Source: CAWUEZ02 sp963921355 (lineage in GTDB: Bacteria > Pseudomonadota > Alphaproteobacteria > Thalassobaculales > Thalassobaculaceae). From it: a DNA stretch of 64,000 nt. The stretch covers positions 496,001-560,000 of the forward strand of contig OZ001190.1 in NCBI GenBank assembly GCA_963921355.3, read 5' to 3'. The notes below the pieces were generated by a model, which was not told the DNA's origin, ran no database searches, and saw only the letters and a list, made by a program, of their open reading frames with translations. The translations under genes and the position numbers were made by a program. The first letter of the stretch is position 1. Each line of letters opens with the position of its first letter. Positions 16,785-24,725 of this stretch are shown piece by piece.

Positions 16785-16905
16785 CGTCATCCCCCCGGAT
16801 TAAATCCGGGGGGAACCCGCACGACGATGCGGGTGACGGCCGGGACCCGGAGGCCGCGGGAGGTCCCGGTCTCGACCGGAGGGTCGAACCGGGATGACGG
16901 GGCAT
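16785..16905. repeat. GTCATCCC...GGGATGAC palindromic repeat
   Basis: Starts CGTCATCCCCCCGGATT and ends ACCGGGATGACGGGG, with smaller hairpins inside (CCCCGGATTAAATCCGGGG; GGTCCCGG/CCGGGACC). A relative lies at 17816-17928. No coding potential. Confidence 0.65.
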
Positions 16906-16957
16906 AGAAATCCCGGTCCGTACAAACCGCGACTTCCCGGACTAGCGCCGGGACCCA

Positions 16958-17014
16958 GACCGGCCCGCCGAGGGGGCCCCGCTGGAGAACGTCTGCTTCG
17001 AGGGAACGGCGTAG
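16958..17014 (+). pseudogene. Remnant of a D-2-hydroxyacid dehydrogenase 3' end
   Basis: In frame it reads DRPAEGAPLENVCFEGTA-stop, against DRFAEGSDLENICFEGTA-stop at the end of the intact gene at 15628-16623. Differences include synonymous third-position changes (GGG/GGA, GCC/GCG, CTC/CTG), so the source was a diverged working paralog rather than a recent copy. Homology starts abruptly at the edge of a half palindromic element (CTTCCCGGACTAGCGCCGGGA). Confidence 0.75.
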
Positions 17015-17021
17015 GCTCGAG

Positions 17022-17783
17022 TCAGCCCAGCACCGCCTTGCGGATCAGGTTCACCCCCATCGGGACCATGGCCAGGAAGACCGCCTGACGGAACCGGGTC
17101 TGCGGCAGGAACCGGCGCACCCGGGTGCCGAGCGCCATCGCCGCCAGGGCCGCCGCCAGGGCCGCCAGAGAGAGCGGCAGTGTCTCCTGGGTGATGCCGC
17201 CATTGGCGGCGATCGCCACGACCCAGACCAGGCCGGTCAGGAAGAACGACAGGCCGATGCCCTGCACGTACTCATCGCGGGTCAGGCTGAGGCTGGCGAG
17301 GTAGACGGCGATCACGATGCCCTGGCTGCCGGTCATCCCGCCGATGATCCCGGAGACCAGCCCGACCGGCACGGCCAACGCCGCCTCGCTGCGGCGCGGA
17401 ACGACCGGAATGGTGCCGAGCACCTGAAACAGCGCATTCGCGATCAGCAGACAGCCGAGACCGAGCTGCATCCAGCGCGGATCGACGGCGAACAGGATCT
17501 CGGTGCCGAACCACAAACCGACCGCCGCCGCGGCGTTGAGCACGCCGAAGCGCCGGGCCAGCGCGCCCATGGCGCCGACCTGGATCACCTGCCAGAGATT
17601 GGTGACGAGCAGCGGGATGATCAGGATCCCGACGGCGGTGCGCAGATCGACGACACTGGCCATGATCGCCGCCGAGATCGTCGGCAGCCCGAGCCCGACA
17701 ACCCCTTTGATCGCCCCCGCGACAGCGAAAGCGAGAACGACGAGGAGCAAAAGGCCGGGATCGGGGAGGGAAAGGACATGCAT
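17022..17783 (-). CDS. TauE/SafE (TSUP) family anion permease
   Basis: 253-aa membrane protein with about eight hydrophobic helices. It has the duplicated TSUP signature: AGAIKGVVGLGLPTISAAIM in the first half and GLVSGIIGGMTGSQGIVIAVYL in the second. Family members export sulfite, sulfoacetate or related anions. Its location beside a LysR regulator and a putative desulfinase cluster fits sulfite efflux during organosulfur breakdown. It starts MHVLSLPDPG. Repeats occupy both flanks, so it is transcribed from its own promoter on the minus strand. Confidence 0.85.
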   Translation of the reverse strand: MHVLSLPDPGLLLLVVLAFAVAGAIKGVVGLGLPTISAAIMASVVDLRTAVGILIIPLLVTNLWQVIQVGAMGALARRFGVLNAAAAVGLWFGTEILFAVDPRWMQLGLGCLLIANALFQVLGTIPVVPRRSEAALAVPVGLVSGIIGGMTGSQGIVIAVYLASLSLTRDEYVQGIGLSFFLTGLVWVVAIAANGGITQETLPLSLAALAAALAAMALGTRVRRFLPQTRFRQAVFLAMVPMGVNLIRKAVLG

Positions 17784-17815
17784 GGGCTGCGGGTATAGGC
17801 GAGCGCAGCCCCGAC

Positions 17816-18080
17816 GTCATCCCGGCGGAACCCGCACGTCATCCCGGTTCGAGCCTTGGTCGAGACCGGGACCCCCTGCACCCGCCAGGTCCCGGCCGTC
17901 GCGCTGCTCCGCCGGGATGACGGGGTTTGCCGTTCAAGCTCCCGCACTTCCCGGCCTTGTGCCGGGACCCAGACTGCCAGCGCGCTGGAGCGTGGACGCA
18001 ACAGCCCGATCGCCTCAGCGCGCTGATCCCTGGGCTCCGGCGCCGGCCCAACCCCGGATTAAATCTGGGGCGGGAATACG
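17816..18080. repeat. Intergenic repeat cluster between the TauE-like and LysR genes
   Basis: Two units are visible. First, a GTCATCCCGG...CCGGGATGAC palindrome (17816-17928). Second, an imperfect relative of the 25-bp-arm palindromic element (from 17949: TTCCCGGCCTTGTGCCGGGA, with AGCGCGCTGGAGCG in the loop, ending CGGGAATACG at about 18080). No gene is supported in 17784-18102. Confidence 0.6.
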
Positions 18081-18102
18081 AAACTTGGGGGTCGCAGATG
18101 GA

Positions 18103-18972
18103 TTAAGGGCGTCCCGCCTCGCGTAACGCCTCGAGCAGGGGCGCGGTCATCGGGTTGCGCGCACCACGTTCGCGTTCGATCAGCCCGACCCGACGCACCG
18201 CCTGAGGGTCGCCGAACGGCACCACGCGCAGCCGATCGGCAAGCGCCGGCGTGATCGAGCCGGCCGGTGCCACCGCCACACCGAGCCCACGCTCGACCAT
18301 GGCGAGGATCGCCTCTATCGAATCCAGCTCCATCGCTTCGACCACGGCTATCCGGCGCTGGCGCAACGCGCCGTCAATCACCCGCCCGACGCCGGTGCGC
18401 CGGTTGAAGCGCACGAACGGCAGGGTCCGCAGCAGGTCGCGGTCGCGCGCGCCGACGGCGGAGGCCGGTGCCGCAACGACCAGCGGTTCATCCAGTACCG
18501 GCTTCAGGACCAGCCCCCGCTCCAGCCGCGGGGTCTCGGTGACGACCGCGGCGTCGAGCGCCCCCTGGGCGACGCGACGCACCAGATCCGCCGACAGGCC
18601 GGACTCGACCCGGATCCGCAGATCGGGCGCGCGCTCGGCCAGACGGGCGAGCGCGTCGGGGACAAGGCCGGTGGCAGCGGTCGGAATGATCCCGAGCCGC
18701 AGCCGCCCGCGCACGGTCCCACCGGCCGCCACCGCCTGGATCTCCTCGGCCAACCGCACCAGATCGCGGATCCGCGGCAGCAGGGTGTCGGCGGTCTCGT
18801 TCAGGGCGGGTGGGCGGCGGGTGCGGTCGAACAGCGCCGTTCCGAGCTCATCCTCCAATGCCTTCATCTGCATGGAGACCGCCGACTGGGTAACGCCGAC
18901 ACGGTCGGCGGCGGCGGCGAAACTACCGCTGTCGGCAGCGGCCAGCAGGGTCTCCAGATGGCGGATGTTCAT
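18103..18972 (-). CDS. LysR family transcriptional regulator
   Basis: 289 aa. N-terminal winged helix-turn-helix MNIRHLETLLAAADSGSFAAAADRVGVTQSAVSMQMKALEDELG (positions 1-44), then a two-lobe effector-binding domain (GRLRLGIIPTAATGLVPDAL onwards). The start MNIRH matches homologs; the longer open frame runs into the control region. Divergent from the desulfinase-like gene, the standard arrangement for a LysR activator of that operon. An LTTR-like palindrome lies in the AT-rich gap between them. The inducer is probably a pathway intermediate. Confidence 0.88.
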   Translation of the reverse strand: MNIRHLETLLAAADSGSFAAAADRVGVTQSAVSMQMKALEDELGTALFDRTRRPPALNETADTLLPRIRDLVRLAEEIQAVAAGGTVRGRLRLGIIPTAATGLVPDALARLAERAPDLRIRVESGLSADLVRRVAQGALDAAVVTETPRLERGLVLKPVLDEPLVVAAPASAVGARDRDLLRTLPFVRFNRRTGVGRVIDGALRQRRIAVVEAMELDSIEAILAMVERGLGVAVAPAGSITPALADRLRVVPFGDPQAVRRVGLIERERGARNPMTAPLLEALREAGRP

Positions 18973-18990
18973 GGCGTATCTTAAGATTAT

Positions 18991-19007
18991 TTGATTTTGT
19001 GTATCAA
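18991..19007. promoter_or_regulatory. LysR-type operator in the divergent control region
   Basis: TTGAT-N7-ATCAA, an inverted repeat containing the T-N11-A core of LysR sites, inside a markedly AT-rich island (about 18977-19027) in otherwise GC-rich DNA. It is flanked on both sides by CTTAAG palindromes (ATCTTAAGAT at 18978-18987 and TCTTAAG at 19021-19027), which may be the activation half-sites. Confidence 0.6.
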
Positions 19008-19115
19008 GATTATTCGCTTGTCTTAAGTTCATACGGGGCGCACCATCATCACCGTTTCGTGATCGCGCCGCTCCCGATAGCGGTGGGGAAAAGAAATGCT
19101 GCGGGAGGATGATCG

Positions 19116-20354
19116 ATGAGCTTTGGACTGACCCCGGCACAGGAAGCGCTGCGCGCCCGTGCCCGTGAGCTTGCCGAGCAGGTGATCGCGCCCCGTGCCG
19201 CCGAGGTCGACCGCAGCGAGCAGTATCCCTGGGAGAACGTGAAGGCGCTGACCGAGGCCGGGTTCATGGGCATGACCGTGCCGGCGGAACTCGGCGGCCC
19301 GGGTCACAGTTTCCTGGACGTGGTGCTGGTGATCGAAGAGATGGCGGCCCAGTGCGGCGTCACCGGCCGGATCGTCGTCGAAGGCAACATGGGGGCGATC
19401 TCCGCCTTGCTGCAATATGGCACGGACGCCCAGCGGAAGCTGGCGGCCGAGCACGTCCTGTCGGGTGACAAGCCGGCGATCTGCATCACCGAGCCCGATG
19501 CCGGATCGGCGGCAACCCAGATGACCACCCGGGCCGACAAACGCGGCGACACCTACGTGCTGAACGGGACCAAGCACTGGATCACCGGCGGTGGTGTGTC
19601 GCGCCTTCACCTGATCTTCGCCCGGGTGTTCGACGAGGCCGGGACCGAACTCGGCATCGGCGGGTTCCTGGCCTTCCGCGACCAGGATGACGGCCTGCTC
19701 ATCGGCACACGCGAGCCCACCATGGGCCTGCGCGGCATCCCCGAGACCGAAGTGCATTTCCGCGACCTCGCCCTGTCGGCCGACCGGCTGGTCATGCCAC
19801 CGAGCGGCCTGAAGCGGGGTTTCGCCGATCTGATGAACGCCTACAACGCCCAGCGCGTGGGCGCGGGCACGGTGGCGCTGGGCCTGGCTGAAGGCGCCTA
19901 CCGCCGGGCCCTCGACTTCGCCAAGGAGCGCGAGCAGTTCGGTCGGCCGATCGCCGAATTCCAGGGCCTGCAGTGGATGCTGGCGGATATGAGCGTGCAG
20001 ATCGAGGCGGCCCGCGCCCTGATCTGGCGGGCGGCCGGGACCGAGGGCGTCCAGGGCAACCCGTTCCCCGACAGCCTGGCAGCCGCCCAGTCGAAGATCT
20101 TCGCCTCGGAAATGGCCATCAAGGTCACGACCGACGCCCTGCAGATCCACGGCGCCCGCGGCTACTCCCGGAACTGGCCGATGGAGCGGATCCAGCGCGA
20201 CGCGCGGATGTTCACGATCGGCGGCGGCACCGCCCAGATTCTGCGCACCGTCGTCGCGTCGCGCCTGCTGGAGCGCAAACTGCCGCAGACCCGTGACGGC
20301 CATCTGAAACTGGCGGAAGCCGAGACCCCTACCCGTATCCAAGCCGCCGAGTGA
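19116..20354 (+). CDS. acd: Probable 3-sulfinopropionyl-CoA desulfinase (acyl-CoA dehydrogenase fold)
   Basis: 412-aa flavoprotein of the acyl-CoA dehydrogenase superfamily that lacks both usual catalytic glutamates. The motif that normally reads I-x-E-G-T is IGGGTAQI (Gly370), and the isovaleryl-type position is Gln246 in NAYNAQRVGAG. In Advenella Acd (established knowledge) Gln246 and Arg84 replace the glutamate and the enzyme splits sulfite off 3-sulfinopropionyl-CoA. Here Gln246 is at the same number and an arginine is at 85 in GVTGRIVVEGN. FAD/substrate motifs CITEPDAGSAA, WITGGGVS, REQFGRPIAEFQGLQWMLADMSVQ and QTRDGHLK are also as I remember them in Acd. Divergent LysR, and a downstream CoA-transferase, support the role. 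Confidence 0.8.
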   Translation: MSFGLTPAQEALRARARELAEQVIAPRAAEVDRSEQYPWENVKALTEAGFMGMTVPAELGGPGHSFLDVVLVIEEMAAQCGVTGRIVVEGNMGAISALLQYGTDAQRKLAAEHVLSGDKPAICITEPDAGSAATQMTTRADKRGDTYVLNGTKHWITGGGVSRLHLIFARVFDEAGTELGIGGFLAFRDQDDGLLIGTREPTMGLRGIPETEVHFRDLALSADRLVMPPSGLKRGFADLMNAYNAQRVGAGTVALGLAEGAYRRALDFAKEREQFGRPIAEFQGLQWMLADMSVQIEAARALIWRAAGTEGVQGNPFPDSLAAAQSKIFASEMAIKVTTDALQIHGARGYSRNWPMERIQRDARMFTIGGGTAQILRTVVASRLLERKLPQTRDGHLKLAEAETPTRIQAAE

Positions 20355-20364
20355 GTTCGCCTAC

Positions 20365-21990
20365 ATGACTGAGATGGTTCGCGCGGCGGACCTGCTGGCC
20401 CGCCGCCTCTACGAAGCCGGTTGTCGTCACGCTTTCGGCATTCCCGGCGGCGAGGTCCTGACCATCGTCGACGCCCTGGAACGGGCCGGCATCCGGTTCA
20501 TTCTGGCCAAGCACGAGAACGCCGCCGGCTTCATGGCCGAGGGCGTGCATCACATGACCGGCGCGCCCGGCATTCTGGTTGCGACCGTCGGCCCGGGTGC
20601 CGCCAATGCCGTGAACGTGGCCGCCAATGCCGAGCAGGACCGGGTGCCGCTGATCGTCATCACCGGCTGCGTCGACGAGGACGAGGCGGTCACCTACAAC
20701 CACCAGGTCTTCGACCACCAGCAGGTGTTCCGGCCGATCACCAAGGCGAGCTTTCGGGTCACCGCCGGGGCGGTGGACGCGCTCGCCGACAAGGCGGTTG
20801 CCATTGCGCTCGACCAGCGCCCGGGCCCGGTCCATCTCGACCTGCCGATCTCGGTGGCGGCGGCCGAAGTTCCGGCTCCGCAGACCCCGACCCGGCGGGC
20901 ACCGACCCTCGACGCCGTGCCGGCACCCGGCCCCGACTGGGAGACCGCGCGCACCTGGCTCGCAGAGGCCGAGCGCCCGATCATGGTGGTCGGTCTCGAT
21001 GCCGTGACCCAGGACTGCGCCGAGCAGGTCCAGGCCTTTGCCGAGCAGTTCCGGATTCCGACGGTCGCGACCTACAAGGCCAAGGGCGTGGTTCCCGACG
21101 ACAGCCCGATCTCGCTTGGCGGGGCGGGTCTGTCACCGGTCGCCGACAAGCAGCTGCTGCCGCTGCTGAAGGACGCCGACCTGGTTCTGCTGGCGGGATA
21201 CGACCCGATCGAGATGCGGATCGGCTGGCGCGAGATCTGGAATCCGGCGACCCAGCGGGTGATCGACATCACCGCCGCCCCGAACACCGCCTATATGCAT
21301 CAGGCGACAATCGGCTTCGTCGGCCATGTCGGCAAAACCCTGGCGGCACTCGGTGATGGCGTGACGCCGAAGGGGATCCGCTGGCCGAGCGGCGCGCCCC
21401 AGGCGGCGCGCGAGGCGCTGGCCGGCGCCTATGGCCAGAACGAGGCCTGGGGCCCCGCCGCCATCGTCACCACGGTGCGCAAGGCGCTGCCGCGCGACGG
21501 CGTGATCACCATCGACAGCGGTGCCCACCGGATCCTGGCGAGCCAGGTCTGGGAGAGCTTCGTGCCCCATGCCGTGCTGCAGTCGACCGGGCTCTGCACC
21601 ATGGGCTGCGCCCTGCCGTTGGCGATCGGCGCCAAAATGGCCGCCCCCAATCGCGGCGTGGTCGCGTTTACCGGTGACGCCGGGTTGGAGATGATCCTCG
21701 GCGAGCTGGTGACCCTGCGCGACACCGGAGTGCCGGTGGTGGTCGTGGTGTTCGTCGACGCGTCGCTGGCGCTGATCGAGATGAAGCAGCGGTCGATGAC
21801 GTTCGAGAACGCCGGCGTCGACTTCGCCGAGACCGACTTCGCCAGCCTGGCCAAGGTGCTGGGCGGGCGGGGCGTGGTCTGCAAGGACCGGGCCAGCCTG
21901 GAGCAGGCCGTGACCGAAGGCCTGGCAGCCGACACCTTCACGGTCTGCGCCTGCCGGATCGACCGCCAGAGCTACGACGGCCGGATCTGA
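20365..21990 (+). CDS. Thiamine diphosphate-dependent enzyme, acetolactate synthase-like
   Basis: 541 aa with the three domains of ThDP enzymes of the acetohydroxyacid synthase/POX group. The Pyr domain has the catalytic glutamate in AKHENAAGFMAEG and GPGAANAVNVAANAEQDRVPLIVITG. A central DHS domain runs about 195-335. The PP domain carries the metal/ThDP motif FTGDAGLEMILGELVTLRDTGVPVVVVVF (GDG-type GDA then about 25 residues). It starts 11 bases after the desulfinase gene and overlaps the methyltransferase by one base. True AHAS would need a small subunit, which is absent. A 2-oxo acid decarboxylase or sulfo-compound lyase role in this cluster is an inference. Confidence 0.82.
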   Translation: MTEMVRAADLLARRLYEAGCRHAFGIPGGEVLTIVDALERAGIRFILAKHENAAGFMAEGVHHMTGAPGILVATVGPGAANAVNVAANAEQDRVPLIVITGCVDEDEAVTYNHQVFDHQQVFRPITKASFRVTAGAVDALADKAVAIALDQRPGPVHLDLPISVAAAEVPAPQTPTRRAPTLDAVPAPGPDWETARTWLAEAERPIMVVGLDAVTQDCAEQVQAFAEQFRIPTVATYKAKGVVPDDSPISLGGAGLSPVADKQLLPLLKDADLVLLAGYDPIEMRIGWREIWNPATQRVIDITAAPNTAYMHQATIGFVGHVGKTLAALGDGVTPKGIRWPSGAPQAAREALAGAYGQNEAWGPAAIVTTVRKALPRDGVITIDSGAHRILASQVWESFVPHAVLQSTGLCTMGCALPLAIGAKMAAPNRGVVAFTGDAGLEMILGELVTLRDTGVPVVVVVFVDASLALIEMKQRSMTFENAGVDFAETDFASLAKVLGGRGVVCKDRASLEQAVTEGLAADTFTVCACRIDRQSYDGRI

Positions 21991-22730
21991 TGCCTGCTGA
22001 CCGCAGCGCGGATGACGGCTGGACCGAAGAAACCAGCGCCGTCTTCCGCGACCTGTCGCACTACGCCGTCCCGGAACGCGAGACCCAGATCGAGACGATC
22101 CTGGCGCTGATCCCGGAACCCGCTGGCGCTGCCTGGGCCATGGACGTCTGCTGTGGCGGCGGCGAGCTGACCGCCGCGCTGCTGCAGCGGTTCCCGTCCA
22201 TGCAGGTGATCGCGCTCGACGGATCCGACAGCATGTTGGCGGCGACGCGGACCCGCGTCAGCGGTTCGGCGGACCGGATCCAGACCCGACAGATCGATAT
22301 CGCCGAGACCGGGTGGCGACGGCCGGCGGAACCGCTGCACGCGGTGGTCTCCTCACTGGCGATCCACCATCTGGACGGGGACGGCAAGCGCAGCCTGTTC
22401 GCCGACATCCACGCGGCCCTTTCCGCCGGCGGCGTGTTCGTGATGGCCGACCTGATCGAGCCGACGACCGACCGCGGCCGGGCGCTGGCCGCCGACGCCT
22501 GGGACGCCGAGACCCGACGTCGGGCCCTCGACACCGACGGCTCGCTCGCGGGTTTCGAGCGGTTCCATGCGGAAGGTTGGAATCACTACCGGTTGACCAA
22601 GCCGGACCCGGTCGACCAGCCCTCCGGGGTCGCCGACATGCTAGACTGGCTGCGCGCCGTCGGGTTCAGGCGGGTCGATGTCCACTGGATGAAGGCCGGC
22701 CACATCATTATGAGTGGGGTCAAGGCCTAG
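21990..22730 (+). CDS. Class I SAM-dependent methyltransferase
   Basis: 246 aa. SAM-binding motif I is AMDVCCGGGELT (a cysteine where most have glycine: DVGCG), then VIALDGSDSMLAATRTR for the acidic loop and VVSSLAIHHLDGDGK as motif IV. Start codon overlaps the stop of the ThDP enzyme (TGATG). Contains no metal-binding or rRNA-specific motif that would fix the substrate. Position in the sulfur cluster makes a small-molecule acceptor likely, but this is only context. Confidence 0.8.
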   Translation: MPADRSADDGWTEETSAVFRDLSHYAVPERETQIETILALIPEPAGAAWAMDVCCGGGELTAALLQRFPSMQVIALDGSDSMLAATRTRVSGSADRIQTRQIDIAETGWRRPAEPLHAVVSSLAIHHLDGDGKRSLFADIHAALSAGGVFVMADLIEPTTDRGRALAADAWDAETRRRALDTDGSLAGFERFHAEGWNHYRLTKPDPVDQPSGVADMLDWLRAVGFRRVDVHWMKAGHIIMSGVKA

Positions 22731-22743
22731 CCCTGCGACGCGT

Positions 22744-22797
22744 CCTTCGACACGCCCCCGAAGCAACCCCGGATTTAATCCGGGGCATGTCGAAGGG
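22744..22797. repeat. CCTTCGACA...TGTCGAAGG palindromic repeat, short form
   Basis: Outer arms CCTTCGACA / TGTCGAAGG enclose a second hairpin, CCCCGGATTTAATCCGGGG. Same family as the units near 31.3 and 63.1 kb. It sits between the methyltransferase and GST genes and may weaken read-through. Confidence 0.75.
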
Positions 22798-22837
22798 CAG
22801 GTATCAAGCGAGACACCAGACGGGGAATGCAACGCCC

Positions 22838-23458
22838 ATGAAGCTCTATTACACCCCGAACTCCCCCTATGCCCGGATGTGTCGGATCACCGCCATCGAA
22901 GGCGGGCTTGGCGACGCGCTGGAGCTCGACTGGGTGCCGCTGCGCACGCCCGACAGCCCGATCCTCGGCATGTCGCCGCTCGGCCGGGTACCGCTGTTGG
23001 TCGACGACGACCTCATGCTGACCGAGGGGCGCCACATCTGCGCCTATCTCGATGAGAAGGCCGGCCGTCAGACCGTCGCCCCCTATGGCGACTGGGCGGC
23101 GGTCGCCGCCGAGGCCCAGTCGCTGGCATTCCTGGACGCAGCCACCGTCTGGGCCCGTGAGGTCCGTCGGCCGCCGGGTGTCCGCTCGGCGGCGATGCTG
23201 GCCGCCGAGGAGGCGCAGATTCGGCGCTACCTCGCTCATCTCGATGCGACGCTGGCGGTTCCCGAGGGCAGGCCGCCGATCAGTTTCGACACCCTGTGCG
23301 TGGTCGCCGGGCTCGGCATGATCCGGCTGTACGACCTGGTGCCCAACTGGCGCGACCGCTACCCGACCGTCGCCGCCTGGTCGGACGCCTACGATGCCCT
23401 AGACTCCGTGGCATCGACCGCGCCCCGCGAGGACGCGATCCGCCCCCTCACCCGCTAG
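22838..23458 (+). CDS. Glutathione S-transferase family protein
   Basis: 206 aa. Thioredoxin-fold N-terminal domain starts MKLYYTPNSPYARMCRITAIE, with NSPYAR giving the likely catalytic Ser. The glutathione gamma-glutamyl site reads GRVPLLVDDDLMLTEGRHICAYLDEK. The all-helical C-terminal domain follows. The start was chosen because the long open frame upstream covers the repeat and the methyltransferase. In this cluster it may reduce or thiolyse an organic disulfide or sulfinate, but no direct evidence exists. Confidence 0.85.
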   Translation: MKLYYTPNSPYARMCRITAIEGGLGDALELDWVPLRTPDSPILGMSPLGRVPLLVDDDLMLTEGRHICAYLDEKAGRQTVAPYGDWAAVAAEAQSLAFLDAATVWAREVRRPPGVRSAAMLAAEEAQIRRYLAHLDATLAVPEGRPPISFDTLCVVAGLGMIRLYDLVPNWRDRYPTVAAWSDAYDALDSVASTAPREDAIRPLTR

Positions 23459-23492
23459 AGCCCCCCGTAATCCTCTCGCGAAAGTTTGCGTC

Positions 23493-24725
23493 ATGTCCGC
23501 TACCCCCTCCGCCCTTCCCCTCGACGGTGTCCGGATCTTCGACCTGTCGCGCATCCTCGCCGGCCCGACCGCGACCCAGCTGCTGGGGGATCTCGGCGCC
23601 GACGTGATCAAAATCGAACGCCCGGGTCAGGGGGACGACACCCGGACCTGGGGGCCGCCCTATGTCAAAGGCCATGATGGCGAGGACACGACCGAGAGCG
23701 CTTACTACCTGTGCGCCAACCGCTCCAAGCGGTCGGTGACCATCGACCTCGCCAGCCCGGATGGGATCGCGCTGGCCAAACGGCTGATCGCCGAGTGCGA
23801 CGTGCTGGTCGAGAACTTCAAGGTCGGCTCGCTGGCCAAGCTCGGACTCGGCTACGACCAGCTCAAGGACGAGTTCCCACGCCTGGTCTACTGCTCGGTC
23901 ACCGGGTTCGGGCAGACCGGGCCGTACGCCAAACGTCCGGGCTACGATTTCCTGGCCCAGGGGATGGGCGGGATCATGTCGATCACCGGAACCCCCGGGG
24001 TCGAACCGGTCAAGGTCGGGGTCGGCATCGCCGACGTGATGTGCGGCATGTACGCGGCCACCAACATCCTGGCGGCGCTCCGCCACCGCGACCGCACCGG
24101 CGAGGGCCAGCACATCGACGTCTGCCTGCTCGACACCCAGGTGGCGTGGCTGATCAACGAGGGGACCAACTACCTGGTCTCGGGCCAGGTGCCGCAGCCG
24201 CTCGGCAATGAGCATCCGAACATCGTGCCCTACAAGGTGTTCGCGACCAGCGACGGCCATGTGATCCTGGCCTGCGGCAACGACCGGCAGTTCCAGGACT
24301 GGTGCGCCGTCGCCGGGGCGGAGGATCTGAAGACCGATCCGCGATTCGCGACCAACCCGCTGCGACTGCAGAACCGCGACGCCCTGTATGCGGCGATCCC
24401 GGCATACATGGCCGCCAAGTCGACCGACGAATGGGTTGACGCCCTGGAAGCGGCGAAGGTGCCGTGCGGGCCGGTGAACACCATCGACCGGGTGTTCGAA
24501 GACCCGCAGGTCCAATCCCGCGGCATGCGCATCGACCTGCCGCACCCGTCGGCCGGCGCCGGTACGGTGCCGCTGATCGCCAACCCGGTGAAGCTGTCCA
24601 AGACCCCGGTGCACTATCGCCATGCTCCGCCGACCCTGGGCCAGCACACGGACGAAGTCCTGGCCGAGGTGCTGGGCCTGAGCGAATCCGAGATCGCCGC
24701 CGAGAAGGGCAAGGGTGCCGTCTAG
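23493..24725 (+). CDS. CaiB/BaiF family CoA-transferase
   Basis: 410-aa class III CoA-transferase. N-terminus LDGVRIFDLSRILAGPTATQLLGDLGADVIKIERPGQGDDTR, then NRSKRSVTIDLASPDG and the LVENFKVGSLAKLGLGYD motif. The conserved aspartate that forms the acyl-anhydride should lie in HIDVCLLDTQVAWL. Would transfer CoA from an acyl-CoA donor to a carboxylate, plausibly 3-sulfinopropionate or a relative, making the substrate of the desulfinase-like enzyme. It overlaps the EamA transporter start by 11 bases. Confidence 0.9.
   Translation: MSATPSALPLDGVRIFDLSRILAGPTATQLLGDLGADVIKIERPGQGDDTRTWGPPYVKGHDGEDTTESAYYLCANRSKRSVTIDLASPDGIALAKRLIAECDVLVENFKVGSLAKLGLGYDQLKDEFPRLVYCSVTGFGQTGPYAKRPGYDFLAQGMGGIMSITGTPGVEPVKVGVGIADVMCGMYAATNILAALRHRDRTGEGQHIDVCLLDTQVAWLINEGTNYLVSGQVPQPLGNEHPNIVPYKVFATSDGHVILACGNDRQFQDWCAVAGAEDLKTDPRFATNPLRLQNRDALYAAIPAYMAAKSTDEWVDALEAAKVPCGPVNTIDRVFEDPQVQSRGMRIDLPHPSAGAGTVPLIANPVKLSKTPVHYRHAPPTLGQHTDEVLAEVLGLSESEIAAEKGKGAV

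Noticed and set aside
16624..18102. Insertion sequence or CRISPR-like array in the repeat-rich gaps
   Set aside because: No transposase frame, no regular repeat-spacer pattern; only short palindromic elements and gene-tail fragments.
19116..20354. Ordinary acyl-CoA dehydrogenase
   Set aside because: Both known positions for the catalytic glutamate are substituted (Gly370, Gln246), so normal dehydrogenation is unlikely.
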